Shown here in pieces: positions 1 to 4,923 of a stretch of DNA of 5,383 bases. This DNA is from Candidatus Parcubacteria bacterium (GTDB lineage: Bacteria; Patescibacteriota; Minisyncoccia; Phycocordibacterales; UBA1006). The stretch lies in contig JALVJP010000038.1 of assembly GCA_027028225.1 (NCBI GenBank), positions 1 to 5,383 on the forward strand, given 5' to 3'. The notes below the pieces were generated by a model that worked only from the letters and a program-made list of their open reading frames with translations, ran no database searches and had not been told where the DNA came from. A program made the translations under genes and the position numbers. How positions within the stretch are numbered: the stretch's first letter is position 1; each line of letters starts with the position of its first letter.

Positions 1-96
1 GCTTTCACGAGAGAAGAAGAGAATACTAATTGGAGTTCTTTTGAGGGGGAAATAGTTGAAAAGAGACCCACATATTTACCATTATACCTATTCTAG
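1..96 (+). CDS. Possible 3' end of an unidentified gene, cut by the left edge
   Basis: Frame 1 is open from the first base to a TAG at 94-96, giving 31 residues that read AFTREEENTNWSSFEGEIVE followed by KRPTYLPLYLF. The acidic, mixed-composition tail looks like real protein, but 31 codons is too short for certainty. The other two + frames stop within 53 bases. On the minus strand two frames stay open for 75-90 bases, but neither gives a convincing gene or start. No family can be assigned. No clear terminator hairpin follows; 97-257 is AT-rich spacer in which I see only a 12-bp AT palindrome (195-206) and a 10-bp direct repeat (106-115 and 171-180). If real, the gene would converge on the PaaX-like gene. 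Confidence 0.3.
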   Translation, partial: AFTREEENTNWSSFEGEIVEKRPTYLPLYLF

Positions 97-257
97 ATTT
101 ATTTTAGAGATTCTATTACATATAAAATACCTTAAGCACAAACTCAGAATAGTTCATTAAAGTCAACGAGAGAGATTCTACACAACTTACTTCCAAAAAT
201 ATTTTTCACATATAAACACTCTGAATATAGAATCAGTATAACTTACCTACAGAATCA

Positions 258-731
258 TCATAATTTTCCACTCGTCTTAAACATTTTGATGTACTCCTTA
301 ATTCCCAATTCTTTTAGATACGCGAAAAAATCTTTCGGCAAATTTCGTGGTCCAAACCATACACTCTTTTGAATCTGCTTGAATCCGAACAACTTAAGCT
401 GAGAACGAAGCCAATCTCTTTTCGAACGTTCTCTCTCAGGAATGTCAAAAATAACGAGCATCATACTCTTCCCTTTCTTATTGTAAGAATCATTGAGGTG
501 AAAATATCGATAGAGATTCCACCTCTTCTCTCGGTAATACTTTCTCCCTTCTCTAGTGATAACCCACTTCCCATTATGGTATTTAGCAAGTCCTCTCTTT
601 TTGAGAGAGTAGAGTGATTTACTCACCTGTCGACTCGAATAATCTCCACCAATCGCAGCGTGAATAATTTTAGAGCCTGAACGAGTTGTAAGAAGAAGGG
701 CAAGTATTTTCAATATCCTCGGAGCATCCAT
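258..731 (-). CDS. Short PaaX-like regulator: winged helix plus Cas2-like ferredoxin-fold domain
   Basis: This encodes 157 residues from the ATG at 731. A GTG at 740 would add three (MFT), but the ATG is better placed relative to a -10 box. The first ~70 residues look like a winged helix-turn-helix: RILKILALLL, then SSRQVSKSLYSLKKRGL as the recognition-helix region, then a KWVITREGRKY wing. A linker leads to a Cas2/PaaX-type ferredoxin fold starting MMLVIFDIPERERSKRDWLR and continuing LKLFGFKQIQKSVWFGP. The VIFDIPE Asp sits where Cas2 carries its catalytic Asp. PaaX repressors have the same order of domains but are about 300 residues with an extra C-terminal domain that is missing here. The winged helix and the lack of any CRISPR array or cas1 favour a DNA-binding regulator over a spacer-acquisition nuclease. 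The gene is monocistronic and ends in tandem TGA TGA. The regulated target is unknown; the palindrome upstream makes autoregulation plausible. Confidence 0.8.
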   Translation of the reverse strand: MDAPRILKILALLLTTRSGSKIIHAAIGGDYSSRQVSKSLYSLKKRGLAKYHNGKWVITREGRKYYREKRWNLYRYFHLNDSYNKKGKSMMLVIFDIPERERSKRDWLRSQLKLFGFKQIQKSVWFGPRNLPKDFFAYLKELGIKEYIKMFKTSGKL

Positions 732-740
732 GGTAAACAC

Positions 741-758
741 ATATTACCACATACTATA
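741..758 (-). promoter_or_regulatory. Candidate -10 boxes for the PaaX-like gene
   Basis: On the minus strand TAATAT (746-741) ends 9 nt before the ATG at 731, and TATAGT (758-753) lies 12 nt further upstream. No good TTGACA-like -35 at 17 nt is evident for either. For TATAGT, the -35 position would fall in the edge of the 774-805 palindrome. There is no Shine-Dalgarno before the ATG. Inferred from sequence only. Confidence 0.4.
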
Positions 759-773
759 CATAAATAAAAAGCA

Positions 774-805
774 ATACCCTAAATCACGATCGTGAAATAG
801 GGTAT
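774..805. promoter_or_regulatory. 32-bp near-perfect palindrome, operator or hairpin upstream of the PaaX-like gene
   Basis: Outer arms ATACCCTA (774-781) and TAGGGTAT (798-805) flank a perfect inner palindrome TCACGATCGTGA (784-795). Only the AA/AA pairs at 782-783 and 796-797 break the symmetry. It lies about 43 bp upstream of the PaaX-like start codon. Read on the minus strand it is followed by a T-rich run (TTGCTTTTTATTTATG), so the transcript could form a terminator-like hairpin. Its uninterrupted two-fold symmetry equally suits a dimeric DNA-binding protein. The neighbouring PaaX-like protein is the obvious candidate, by inference from position only. Confidence 0.65.
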
Positions 806-838
806 AGACTTTTGTATTATTGTGTTGTGTTCAAGTTA

Positions 839-916
839 TGGTGTTCTGGTGTTTTGGTATATTTGATTCTGGTGTTCTGATATTCTGGTGTTTTGAAGAG
901 GTTAGTTGTGGTGTTC
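839..916. repeat. Degenerate 8-bp tandem repeat, consensus TGGTGTTY
   Basis: About ten consecutive units can be laid end to end: TGGTGTTC (839), TGGTGTTT (847), TGGTATAT (855), TTGATTC (863), TGGTGTTC (870), TGATATTC (878), TGGTGTTT (886), TGAAGAGG (894), TTAGTTG (902) and TGGTGTTC (909). Five units match the consensus exactly, two more differ by only two bases (TGGTATAT, TGATATTC), and two have 7 bp. Related GTGTTGTGTTC sequence precedes it at 822-832. The tract lies outside any gene I can support and is strongly strand-asymmetric (G/T on +). It looks like a decayed microsatellite or minisatellite; a protein-binding array is an alternative. Confidence 0.7.
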
Positions 917-990
917 TTATACAACCTATGAATACCTTATGAAATTTAATACAAACAAATATCGATTCTTCCGGAACTTACTTCTGGCAT

Positions 991-1019
991 AGAAAAAAGA
1001 AGCTCACGCTTCTTTTTTG
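991..1019. terminator. Bidirectional intrinsic terminator after the small acidic gene
   Basis: A perfect 11-bp stem is formed by 993-1003 (AAAAAAGAAGC) and 1008-1018 (GCTTCTTTTTT) around the loop TCAC. The A run and T run flank a GC-containing core, so it can act in both directions. It starts 11 bp past the TAG of the minus-strand gene ending at 1030 and should terminate that transcript. Confidence 0.85.
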
Positions 1020-1029
1020 CTTATACCAC

Positions 1030-1395
1030 CTATTCCTGATCTGTTTCAGAAGCATCTGAGGTATCGGAAGTTTCTTTAGGATCAGCTCCTTCTAATCCTG
1101 CTTTATGAAAATTCATAAGCTCCTCCGCGAGGTAGTTATCAAAATCAGGAAGATACTGACTAATGAAGTTTGATAACTCTTCTGGACTTGGGTTCTTTTC
1201 CATGAGCTCGTCAAATGCTTGCTGTGTTGTTTCTCCTGCTTCATCAAGTGCGCGAATAAGTGCGGATTCGAGAATAAGATCAGACGCCTCATCAATGAGC
1301 TTCTGCTTCTCTTCTTCTGAATATCCTGAAAAGTCGAACATCTGTTCGATAATCTCATCAATGCTGAGAGATGTGTTTTTTTCGTCTTGTGTCAT
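1030..1395 (-). CDS. Small acidic hypothetical protein, DUF5663-like
   Basis: This encodes 121 residues from an ATG at 1395 to a TAG. It is strongly acidic and cysteine-free with no signal peptide or membrane segment, so probably cytoplasmic. Residues ~12-98 appear all helical: SIDEIIEQMFDFSGYSEEEK, then a helix containing DLILESALIRALDE, then SPEELSNFISQYLPDFDNYL and EELMNFHKA. The layout of a leading short helix, an L-rich helix with an R before ALDE, and a final LPDFDNYLAEE segment resembles DUF5663, a family I recall from Patescibacteria. I judge this from pattern only. The last ~20 residues are a Ser/Thr/Asp/Glu tail that is probably disordered. It lies 30 bp downstream of the large pilin-like gene but has its own promoter and terminator. 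The role is unknown. Confidence 0.85.
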   Translation of the reverse strand: MTQDEKNTSLSIDEIIEQMFDFSGYSEEEKQKLIDEASDLILESALIRALDEAGETTQQAFDELMEKNPSPEELSNFISQYLPDFDNYLAEELMNFHKAGLEGADPKETSDTSDASETDQE

Positions 1396-1405
1396 AACGC
1401 TTGTT

Positions 1406-1434
1406 AGTATAACAGAATTAAGAAATTATTTAAA
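1406..1434 (-). promoter_or_regulatory. Promoter of the small acidic gene
   Basis: On the minus strand TTTAAA (1434-1429; four of six match TTGACA) and TATACT (1411-1406) are separated by exactly 17 nt. The -10 box ends 10 nt before the ATG at 1395, so the leader would be only a few nucleotides, and there is no Shine-Dalgarno. The -35 lies inside the last codons of the upstream 708-residue gene. A short inverted repeat, TGTTA-GTA-TAACA (1402-1414), overlaps the -10. Confidence 0.6.
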
Positions 1435-3552
1435 TGTGATGTGCCAGTGAGGTGTCTTATTCCAACAACAACTCCTTTTTGTAACACTCGTCCCTGTTTT
1501 TTTCTTTACTCCACCTTTCCTTGCATTTACGACAACCTGAGGTGGAGGATATCGTTTATGCTTTGGATCACAAAGATATTCACCATTATCACCATTTTCA
1601 TCTAAAGCAACATCTATATAGTTCGCTATCCCTCTACGGTCATAACATTGACCAGGGTACGCATCCGTCCCCGCAAGAAATCGACTCAATGCTTTCCCAT
1701 CGTTACCCCCATCATTCGATGAACGTATATCTAGTATCGCAGCCTTTGGTCCATGTGTCTTATGAAGCCAATATTCGGAACCACCAGTAATAATAATTTT
1801 ATTTGCTCCGGAATCTTGTTTCAACTTTTTTAATCCATTCACTACTTTCGCATATGAATTTTGATCAAAGTATAGTGAAGTACAGCCTCTATCAGCAACA
1901 TGATTACATTCCCTGTTCTTTACATATACACCTGAGATAATAGTTTCCAACGAAGTTTTATCTCCTTTTCTTATTGTCTTAAAATTCTCATTTGCTGGCG
2001 GCCAATCTCCACTGTAATTATATTTTGGGTGATTAGCTGTTTTATTTGATGAACTTTGAGGTACAGCCGAATCATCTCCTTGTTCTTCAATACTTACAGT
2101 TTCCATATTATCCAACGCTCCGATATCAAGAAGCTTTGGGTTGAGAGTATGGAGAATCGTATATGATGATAATGCAAGAATCAATCCTCCAAGCGCATTC
2201 TTAATTCGTTGTTTTGCTTGGTTCTTTCCAAAGAGTGATTCCACTGTCATGTACTCAACACCTGCCACCATAACCATAACAACAGAGATAATGACGAGGG
2301 CGGAAATTGCGATACGGAAGAGGAAGTTTACATAGTCTCCAAAATGAAAATCACGAATATTTTCAATCCAAGTATGACCGTCTTCTGATTTTACCCCTTT
2401 TAGATTTCCATTATTCACATCTTCAAAATCGATAGGAGCGAGAAATTCATAGCAGTTAGGGTCATACCCACCCTCACCGTCATTTAAGTCGGAACGATAA
2501 CACTTGCTCGTCGTATCGTATTTTGGAGTCATTACATCAACTGGTTCCTTATTAATCAAATTCGCGTAGTTATGTCTTGCTCCTTCGATCGTAACAAGTT
2601 CCCAATTTTCTCCACTACATGCATTTCCATCACATTCTGCAAGAATCGTTGCTTTGTCAAATGCTTTCAACCTCCACTCCTCTCTCACTTTCGTCGATTT
2701 TGTGGCAGCCATATTTTTAGCTATTCTAGCGAGACTCTCCACAGAATTGAACCCTTCAACCCCATCAATAGTAATCTTCGTAGATATGTAACAGTCTGGC
2801 CCGCTCATATTAGAGTAACAGGAATCTTCATTCGTCACGAGATATACTTTCGTAGTATCCTCATTTGGAATAAACTCGATAGACTTAACTGTCTCTCCCT
2901 CATATGAATTTATGAGTTTGATTGCAACATCTTGAAAATTACTCACTATAATCGTTATAAGATCATCTAACCCAAGAGTTATAAAACTAAGAAGATTAAA
3001 CCCTACTTTTCGTCCGTGAAATACCACAGACAGCGTGTTCCCTTTACACTCTCTCGTATCTATTGATAAGATATTGTCCGCATGTATTTGTTTCTGTTTA
3101 CGGAGAAACTTAACTTTTCCATCTTTCTTTAAAGAATCTATGCACTTATCGGACATATTTCCCACATGGAGCTCAGAATAAATGAGCTTATTGTTAAGGT
3201 CAAAGAAACATATTCTCCATCTCCTCCTCTCTAAACTTATCATGACCTTAAAACCGACTCCGGCAGGTGTCACATCTCCAACCGTCCTAAGCCCGTGCGC
3301 TTTTGATGCATCACACCCACCAGGGGTTTTATCTAAATCAGAATACGTGAGATAAAATTTAAAATTTGGAACTTTAGTTCCATTTTCCTCTTTTGAAAGA
3401 TTTTCCCCGTGGACAACAAAAGTATGTTCCTGGTTAGTTTTATCAGAATACACTAACTCGAGAGAGTTTATAGTTGGGCTATCAGCAAAAACAGGAAAAT
3501 ATACACCTAAAAACACTAATGTAGCCAACGCAATCATAGTCTTACGCTTCAT
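1426..3552 (-). CDS. Exported T4SS pilin-like membrane protein with M15 peptidase-like C-terminal domain
   Basis: This encodes 708 residues from an ATG at 3552. Residues 1-23 form a signal peptide (KRK, a hydrophobic core, then VFA before DSP). Residues ~25-130 start PTINSLELVY...HTFVVHGENL and look IPT/TIG-like; 130-370 is beta-rich with no family I recognise. Residues ~370-475 match the Patescibacteria T4SS pilin-like module: CYEFLAP, helix 1 at ~408-431 (to VAGVEYMTVES), a basic loop GKNQAKQRIKNA, helix 2 at ~452-470, then NPKLLDIG. Residues ~525-708 resemble the zinc-peptidase M15/hedgehog fold: KIIITGGSE, H600 in KTHGP, D608 in ILDIR, and a final HWH (702-704) as likely metal ligands. 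The conserved Glu just before the last His of VanY-type enzymes is not obvious, so catalysis is uncertain. The positive-inside rule puts both large domains outside the cell. All 16 cysteines lie in those two ectodomains, suggesting disulfides. Typical T4SS pilin proteins are much smaller. No virB4 or virB6 gene is nearby. A surface, wall-remodelling or contact role is inference. Confidence 0.85.
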   Translation of the reverse strand: MKRKTMIALATLVFLGVYFPVFADSPTINSLELVYSDKTNQEHTFVVHGENLSKEENGTKVPNFKFYLTYSDLDKTPGGCDASKAHGLRTVGDVTPAGVGFKVMISLERRRWRICFFDLNNKLIYSELHVGNMSDKCIDSLKKDGKVKFLRKQKQIHADNILSIDTRECKGNTLSVVFHGRKVGFNLLSFITLGLDDLITIIVSNFQDVAIKLINSYEGETVKSIEFIPNEDTTKVYLVTNEDSCYSNMSGPDCYISTKITIDGVEGFNSVESLARIAKNMAATKSTKVREEWRLKAFDKATILAECDGNACSGENWELVTIEGARHNYANLINKEPVDVMTPKYDTTSKCYRSDLNDGEGGYDPNCYEFLAPIDFEDVNNGNLKGVKSEDGHTWIENIRDFHFGDYVNFLFRIAISALVIISVVMVMVAGVEYMTVESLFGKNQAKQRIKNALGGLILALSSYTILHTLNPKLLDIGALDNMETVSIEEQGDDSAVPQSSSNKTANHPKYNYSGDWPPANENFKTIRKGDKTSLETIISGVYVKNRECNHVADRGCTSLYFDQNSYAKVVNGLKKLKQDSGANKIIITGGSEYWLHKTHGPKAAILDIRSSNDGGNDGKALSRFLAGTDAYPGQCYDRRGIANYIDVALDENGDNGEYLCDPKHKRYPPPQVVVNARKGGVKKKTGTSVTKRSCCWNKTPHWHITFK

Positions 3553-3559
3553 ATTTGAT

Positions 3560-3565
3560 AGTATA
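3560..3565 (-). promoter_or_regulatory. -10 box of the pilin/peptidase-like gene
   Basis: TATACT on the minus strand ends 7 nt before the ATG at 3552, which would place the transcription start at or next to the A of the start codon. The surrounding CTGTATACTAT closely resembles the CTGTTATACTAA before the 1395 gene. No convincing -35 is seen at 16-18 nt, where the upstream terminator sits instead. No Shine-Dalgarno precedes the ATG. Confidence 0.5.
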
Positions 3566-3570
3566 CAGGA

Positions 3571-3605
3571 GAAAAAGAAAAGAGAAAAGCATTCGCTTCT
3601 CTCTT
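3571..3605 (-). terminator. Intrinsic terminator after the 253-residue gene
   Basis: On the minus strand 3605-3595 (AAGAGAGAAGC) pairs with 3590-3580 (GCTTTTCTCTT) around the loop GAAT. This makes 11 bp with one G-U pair, followed by a T-rich tail (3579-3571). It begins directly after the TAG at 3606. The tail ends only 6 bp before the -10 box of the next gene, so terminator and promoter are packed together. Confidence 0.85.
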
Positions 3606-4367
3606 CTAAACAGCTCCTATATGTCTCAAAAAACTATTTCCCTTTCTAGAAGAAAGAGTAATTTTTTGAGGAGAAAATGCTTTATGTGATTCAATACTTA
3701 ATTTCTTCCCAGTAGAAATACCCACTGTAGGAACGCGATGGAGTGTAACTCCGCGATAGTCATCACCCTCCGGCTCCTCTCTTGAAGGTAGGTTCTGTCC
3801 TTCTTTAGGTTGTTCTCGCTCTTCTTCTAATAGCTTCTCTGCTTCTCGAATTTTTTCCTCTTCGCTCTGAGAAAATTCCTCGCTAATATCTTTTTCGTCT
3901 TGCTCTTGCGATAAACGACTCTCTCCATCAGATATTGGTGGAAAATCCTCTCCCTCATCCACAAGCACAATCCCCTCACCTCTCAGAGAATCTTTCACTT
4001 CTTCGTGAGATAGTTTTTCTTCCATTTCCTTTTTTGCCTTCTCCTCTCTCACCTTCCTCAATACTTCTTCTGAGAATTCCATCTTCTGGAGTGGAATTGC
4101 GATCTCCTGTTGGATATCCTTGAGAAGGGAGGGGAGTTCTTCTTCTGGAATGGGGAGCTTACTAAGACTTGTATAGAACTCTTCAGGAGAAATGAGTCCG
4201 AGAATAGAGAGGAGAATTTCCCTATGGAGAACATCCACATCGCTAAGTTGGAGATGGTATTTCTCCGCAATCTTTCTCACCCGAGGAATCCAATCAAAAT
4301 GCTCGATTGCATAGCGTGTGTTTGCGGGAAGTTCCTGTATTTTTCTTTTGATAAGAGTATCAATCAT
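3606..4367 (-). CDS. Glutamate-rich protein of unknown function with N-terminal helical domain
   Basis: This encodes 253 residues from the ATG at 4367. A longer open frame to 4511 would overlap the divergent gene and adds a Leu/Phe-rich stretch unlike the rest, so it was rejected. Residues ~3-95 are a compact helical domain: W26-IPRVRKIAEKYHLQL, then LHREILLSILGLISPEEF, then LPIPEEELPSLLKDIQQEI. I associate this style of domain with Patescibacteria proteins but cannot name a family. Residues ~98-185 are charged: coiled-coil-like KVREEKAKKEMEEKLSHEEV, then an acidic, probably disordered stretch, then EEEKIREAEKLLEEERE. Residues ~205-253 form a basic tail (VTLHRVPTVGISTGKKLSIE...SSRKGNSFLRHIGAV) that may bind a partner or nucleic acid. 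It has no cysteine, signal peptide or membrane segment. An AGAGG one base before the ATG is too close to be a normal ribosome binding site. Confidence 0.8.
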   Translation of the reverse strand: MIDTLIKRKIQELPANTRYAIEHFDWIPRVRKIAEKYHLQLSDVDVLHREILLSILGLISPEEFYTSLSKLPIPEEELPSLLKDIQQEIAIPLQKMEFSEEVLRKVREEKAKKEMEEKLSHEEVKDSLRGEGIVLVDEGEDFPPISDGESRLSQEQDEKDISEEFSQSEEEKIREAEKLLEEEREQPKEGQNLPSREEPEGDDYRGVTLHRVPTVGISTGKKLSIESHKAFSPQKITLSSRKGNSFLRHIGAV

Positions 4368-4377
4368 ACCTCTACAA

Positions 4378-4388
4378 AATATACTATA
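4378..4388 (-). promoter_or_regulatory. -10 region of the 253-residue gene
   Basis: On the minus strand the overlapping boxes TATAGT (4388-4383) and TATATT (4383-4378) end 15 and 10 nt before the ATG at 4367. No recognisable -35 is present at 17 nt. This supports 4367, rather than an upstream codon, as the start. Confidence 0.45.
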
Positions 4389-4410
4389 TTCTGCTAAAAT
4401 GAGTAGGATT

Positions 4411-4427
4411 TTATTAAGACTTAATAA
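4411..4427. promoter_or_regulatory. Perfect inverted repeat between the divergent genes, candidate operator
   Basis: TTATTAAG (4411-4418) and CTTAATAA (4420-4427) are perfect inverted copies around a single A. The site falls just upstream of the + strand -10 box and about 22 bp upstream of the minus-strand -10 region. A bound protein could therefore affect both genes. It is very AT-rich, which lowers the weight of the symmetry in this background. Confidence 0.45.
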
Positions 4428-4428
4428 G

Positions 4429-4434
4429 TATAGA
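4429..4434 (+). promoter_or_regulatory. -10 box of the 137-residue gene
   Basis: TATAGA ends 8 nt before the ATG at 4443, and the first ATG (4434) overlaps the box itself. This favours 4443 as the true start and predicts an almost leaderless transcript. No clear -35 or Shine-Dalgarno is visible. Confidence 0.4.
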
Positions 4435-4442
4435 TGATACCT

Positions 4443-4856
4443 ATGGAAGATGACCAAACACAAAAACTTGTCGATAGTATTTCTCAATACCACTCTCAAC
4501 AAAGTGAACAAAAAGAAATCACAGAAGACGATTTTATGGATACTCTCGCAGAAGCATTCAAGAAATTAGATAAAGAGAAACAAGAATTTATAATGGATGG
4601 AGAATACCAAAAAACAATTACCGATTTAGAAAAGAAATATGCTTTTGAAGAAGAGGAATCTGGAAAAATTCAACTCGCAACACTCCTTGCTCTCCTCGAA
4701 CTCTATCCGCAAGAGATTGCAGAACAAGATATTATTCTCGCTCTAAGAGATCGTTCTGATGCTGAGATTGAAAGAATTATAGATGAGGTGAGAAAACGTA
4801 TATTCTCTATTATCAAAAAGCATGCAGAACAAAAAGAAACGGTTTCTTCAAACTAA
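4443..4856 (+). CDS. Small acidic helical protein of unknown function, related in domain to its divergent neighbour
   Basis: This encodes 137 residues from the ATG at 4443 to a TAA; an ATG at 4434 would add MIP but lies in the -10 box. Residues 1-30 are polar and probably flexible. Residues ~30-50 form a charged helix (FMDTLAEAFKKLDKEKQEFI). Residues 55-126 are a helical domain: Y55-QKTITDLEKKYAFEE, IQLATLLALLELYPQEI, then RSDAEIERIIDEVRKRIFSI. The order of helices and spacing match residues 26-95 of the protein encoded divergently at 4367 (W/Y-x3-V/I, then KY, then a Leu-rich helix, then EE/AEIE, then an I-x-I/I-F segment). It has no cysteine, signal peptide or membrane segment, so is probably cytoplasmic. 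No function can be assigned. It is the only complete + strand gene in the window and ends at its own terminator. Confidence 0.8.
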   Translation: MEDDQTQKLVDSISQYHSQQSEQKEITEDDFMDTLAEAFKKLDKEKQEFIMDGEYQKTITDLEKKYAFEEEESGKIQLATLLALLELYPQEIAEQDIILALRDRSDAEIERIIDEVRKRIFSIIKKHAEQKETVSSN

Positions 4857-4868
4857 AAGTATCGATTT

Positions 4869-4897
4869 AAAAGAGATGGTGTTTATCCATCTCTTTT
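4869..4897. terminator. Bidirectional intrinsic terminator between convergent genes
   Basis: A perfect 11-bp stem, 4869-4879 (AAAAGAGATGG) with 4887-4897 (CCATCTCTTTT), encloses the 7-nt loop TGTTTAT. It starts 12 bp after the TAA of the + strand gene and 26 bp beyond the TAG of the minus-strand gene at 4924, so it can serve both. The T runs are short (four residues), part of the stem itself. Confidence 0.8.
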
Positions 4898-4923
4898 GAA
4901 TTATCAATCAAACATATACAACT

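Noticed and set aside
106..180. Direct repeat AGAGATTCTA at 106-115 and 171-180, and AACTTACTT-like words at 184, 240 and 975
   Set aside because: Short AT-rich words with irregular spacing; too likely by chance and not a CRISPR or attachment-site pattern.
369..617. Open frame on the + strand opposite the PaaX-like gene, and similar opposite-strand frames inside the 708- and 253-residue genes
   Set aside because: Shadows of the coding strand with low-complexity composition and no recognisable domains or start signals.
258..731. A CRISPR cas2 gene
   Set aside because: The winged-helix N-terminus, lack of repeats with spacers anywhere in the window and lack of cas1 point to a PaaX-like regulator.
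939..992. 17-codon + strand ORF ending just before the terminator hairpin at 991
   Set aside because: It is very short with no ribosome binding site or promoter. The hairpin is already explained by the minus-strand gene, and a small peptide gene cannot be supported from one sequence.
4368..4511. N-terminal extension of the 253-residue protein to an upstream ATG
   Set aside because: It overlaps the divergent gene and its promoter, has a Leu/Phe-rich composition unlike the rest, and the -10 boxes fall inside it.
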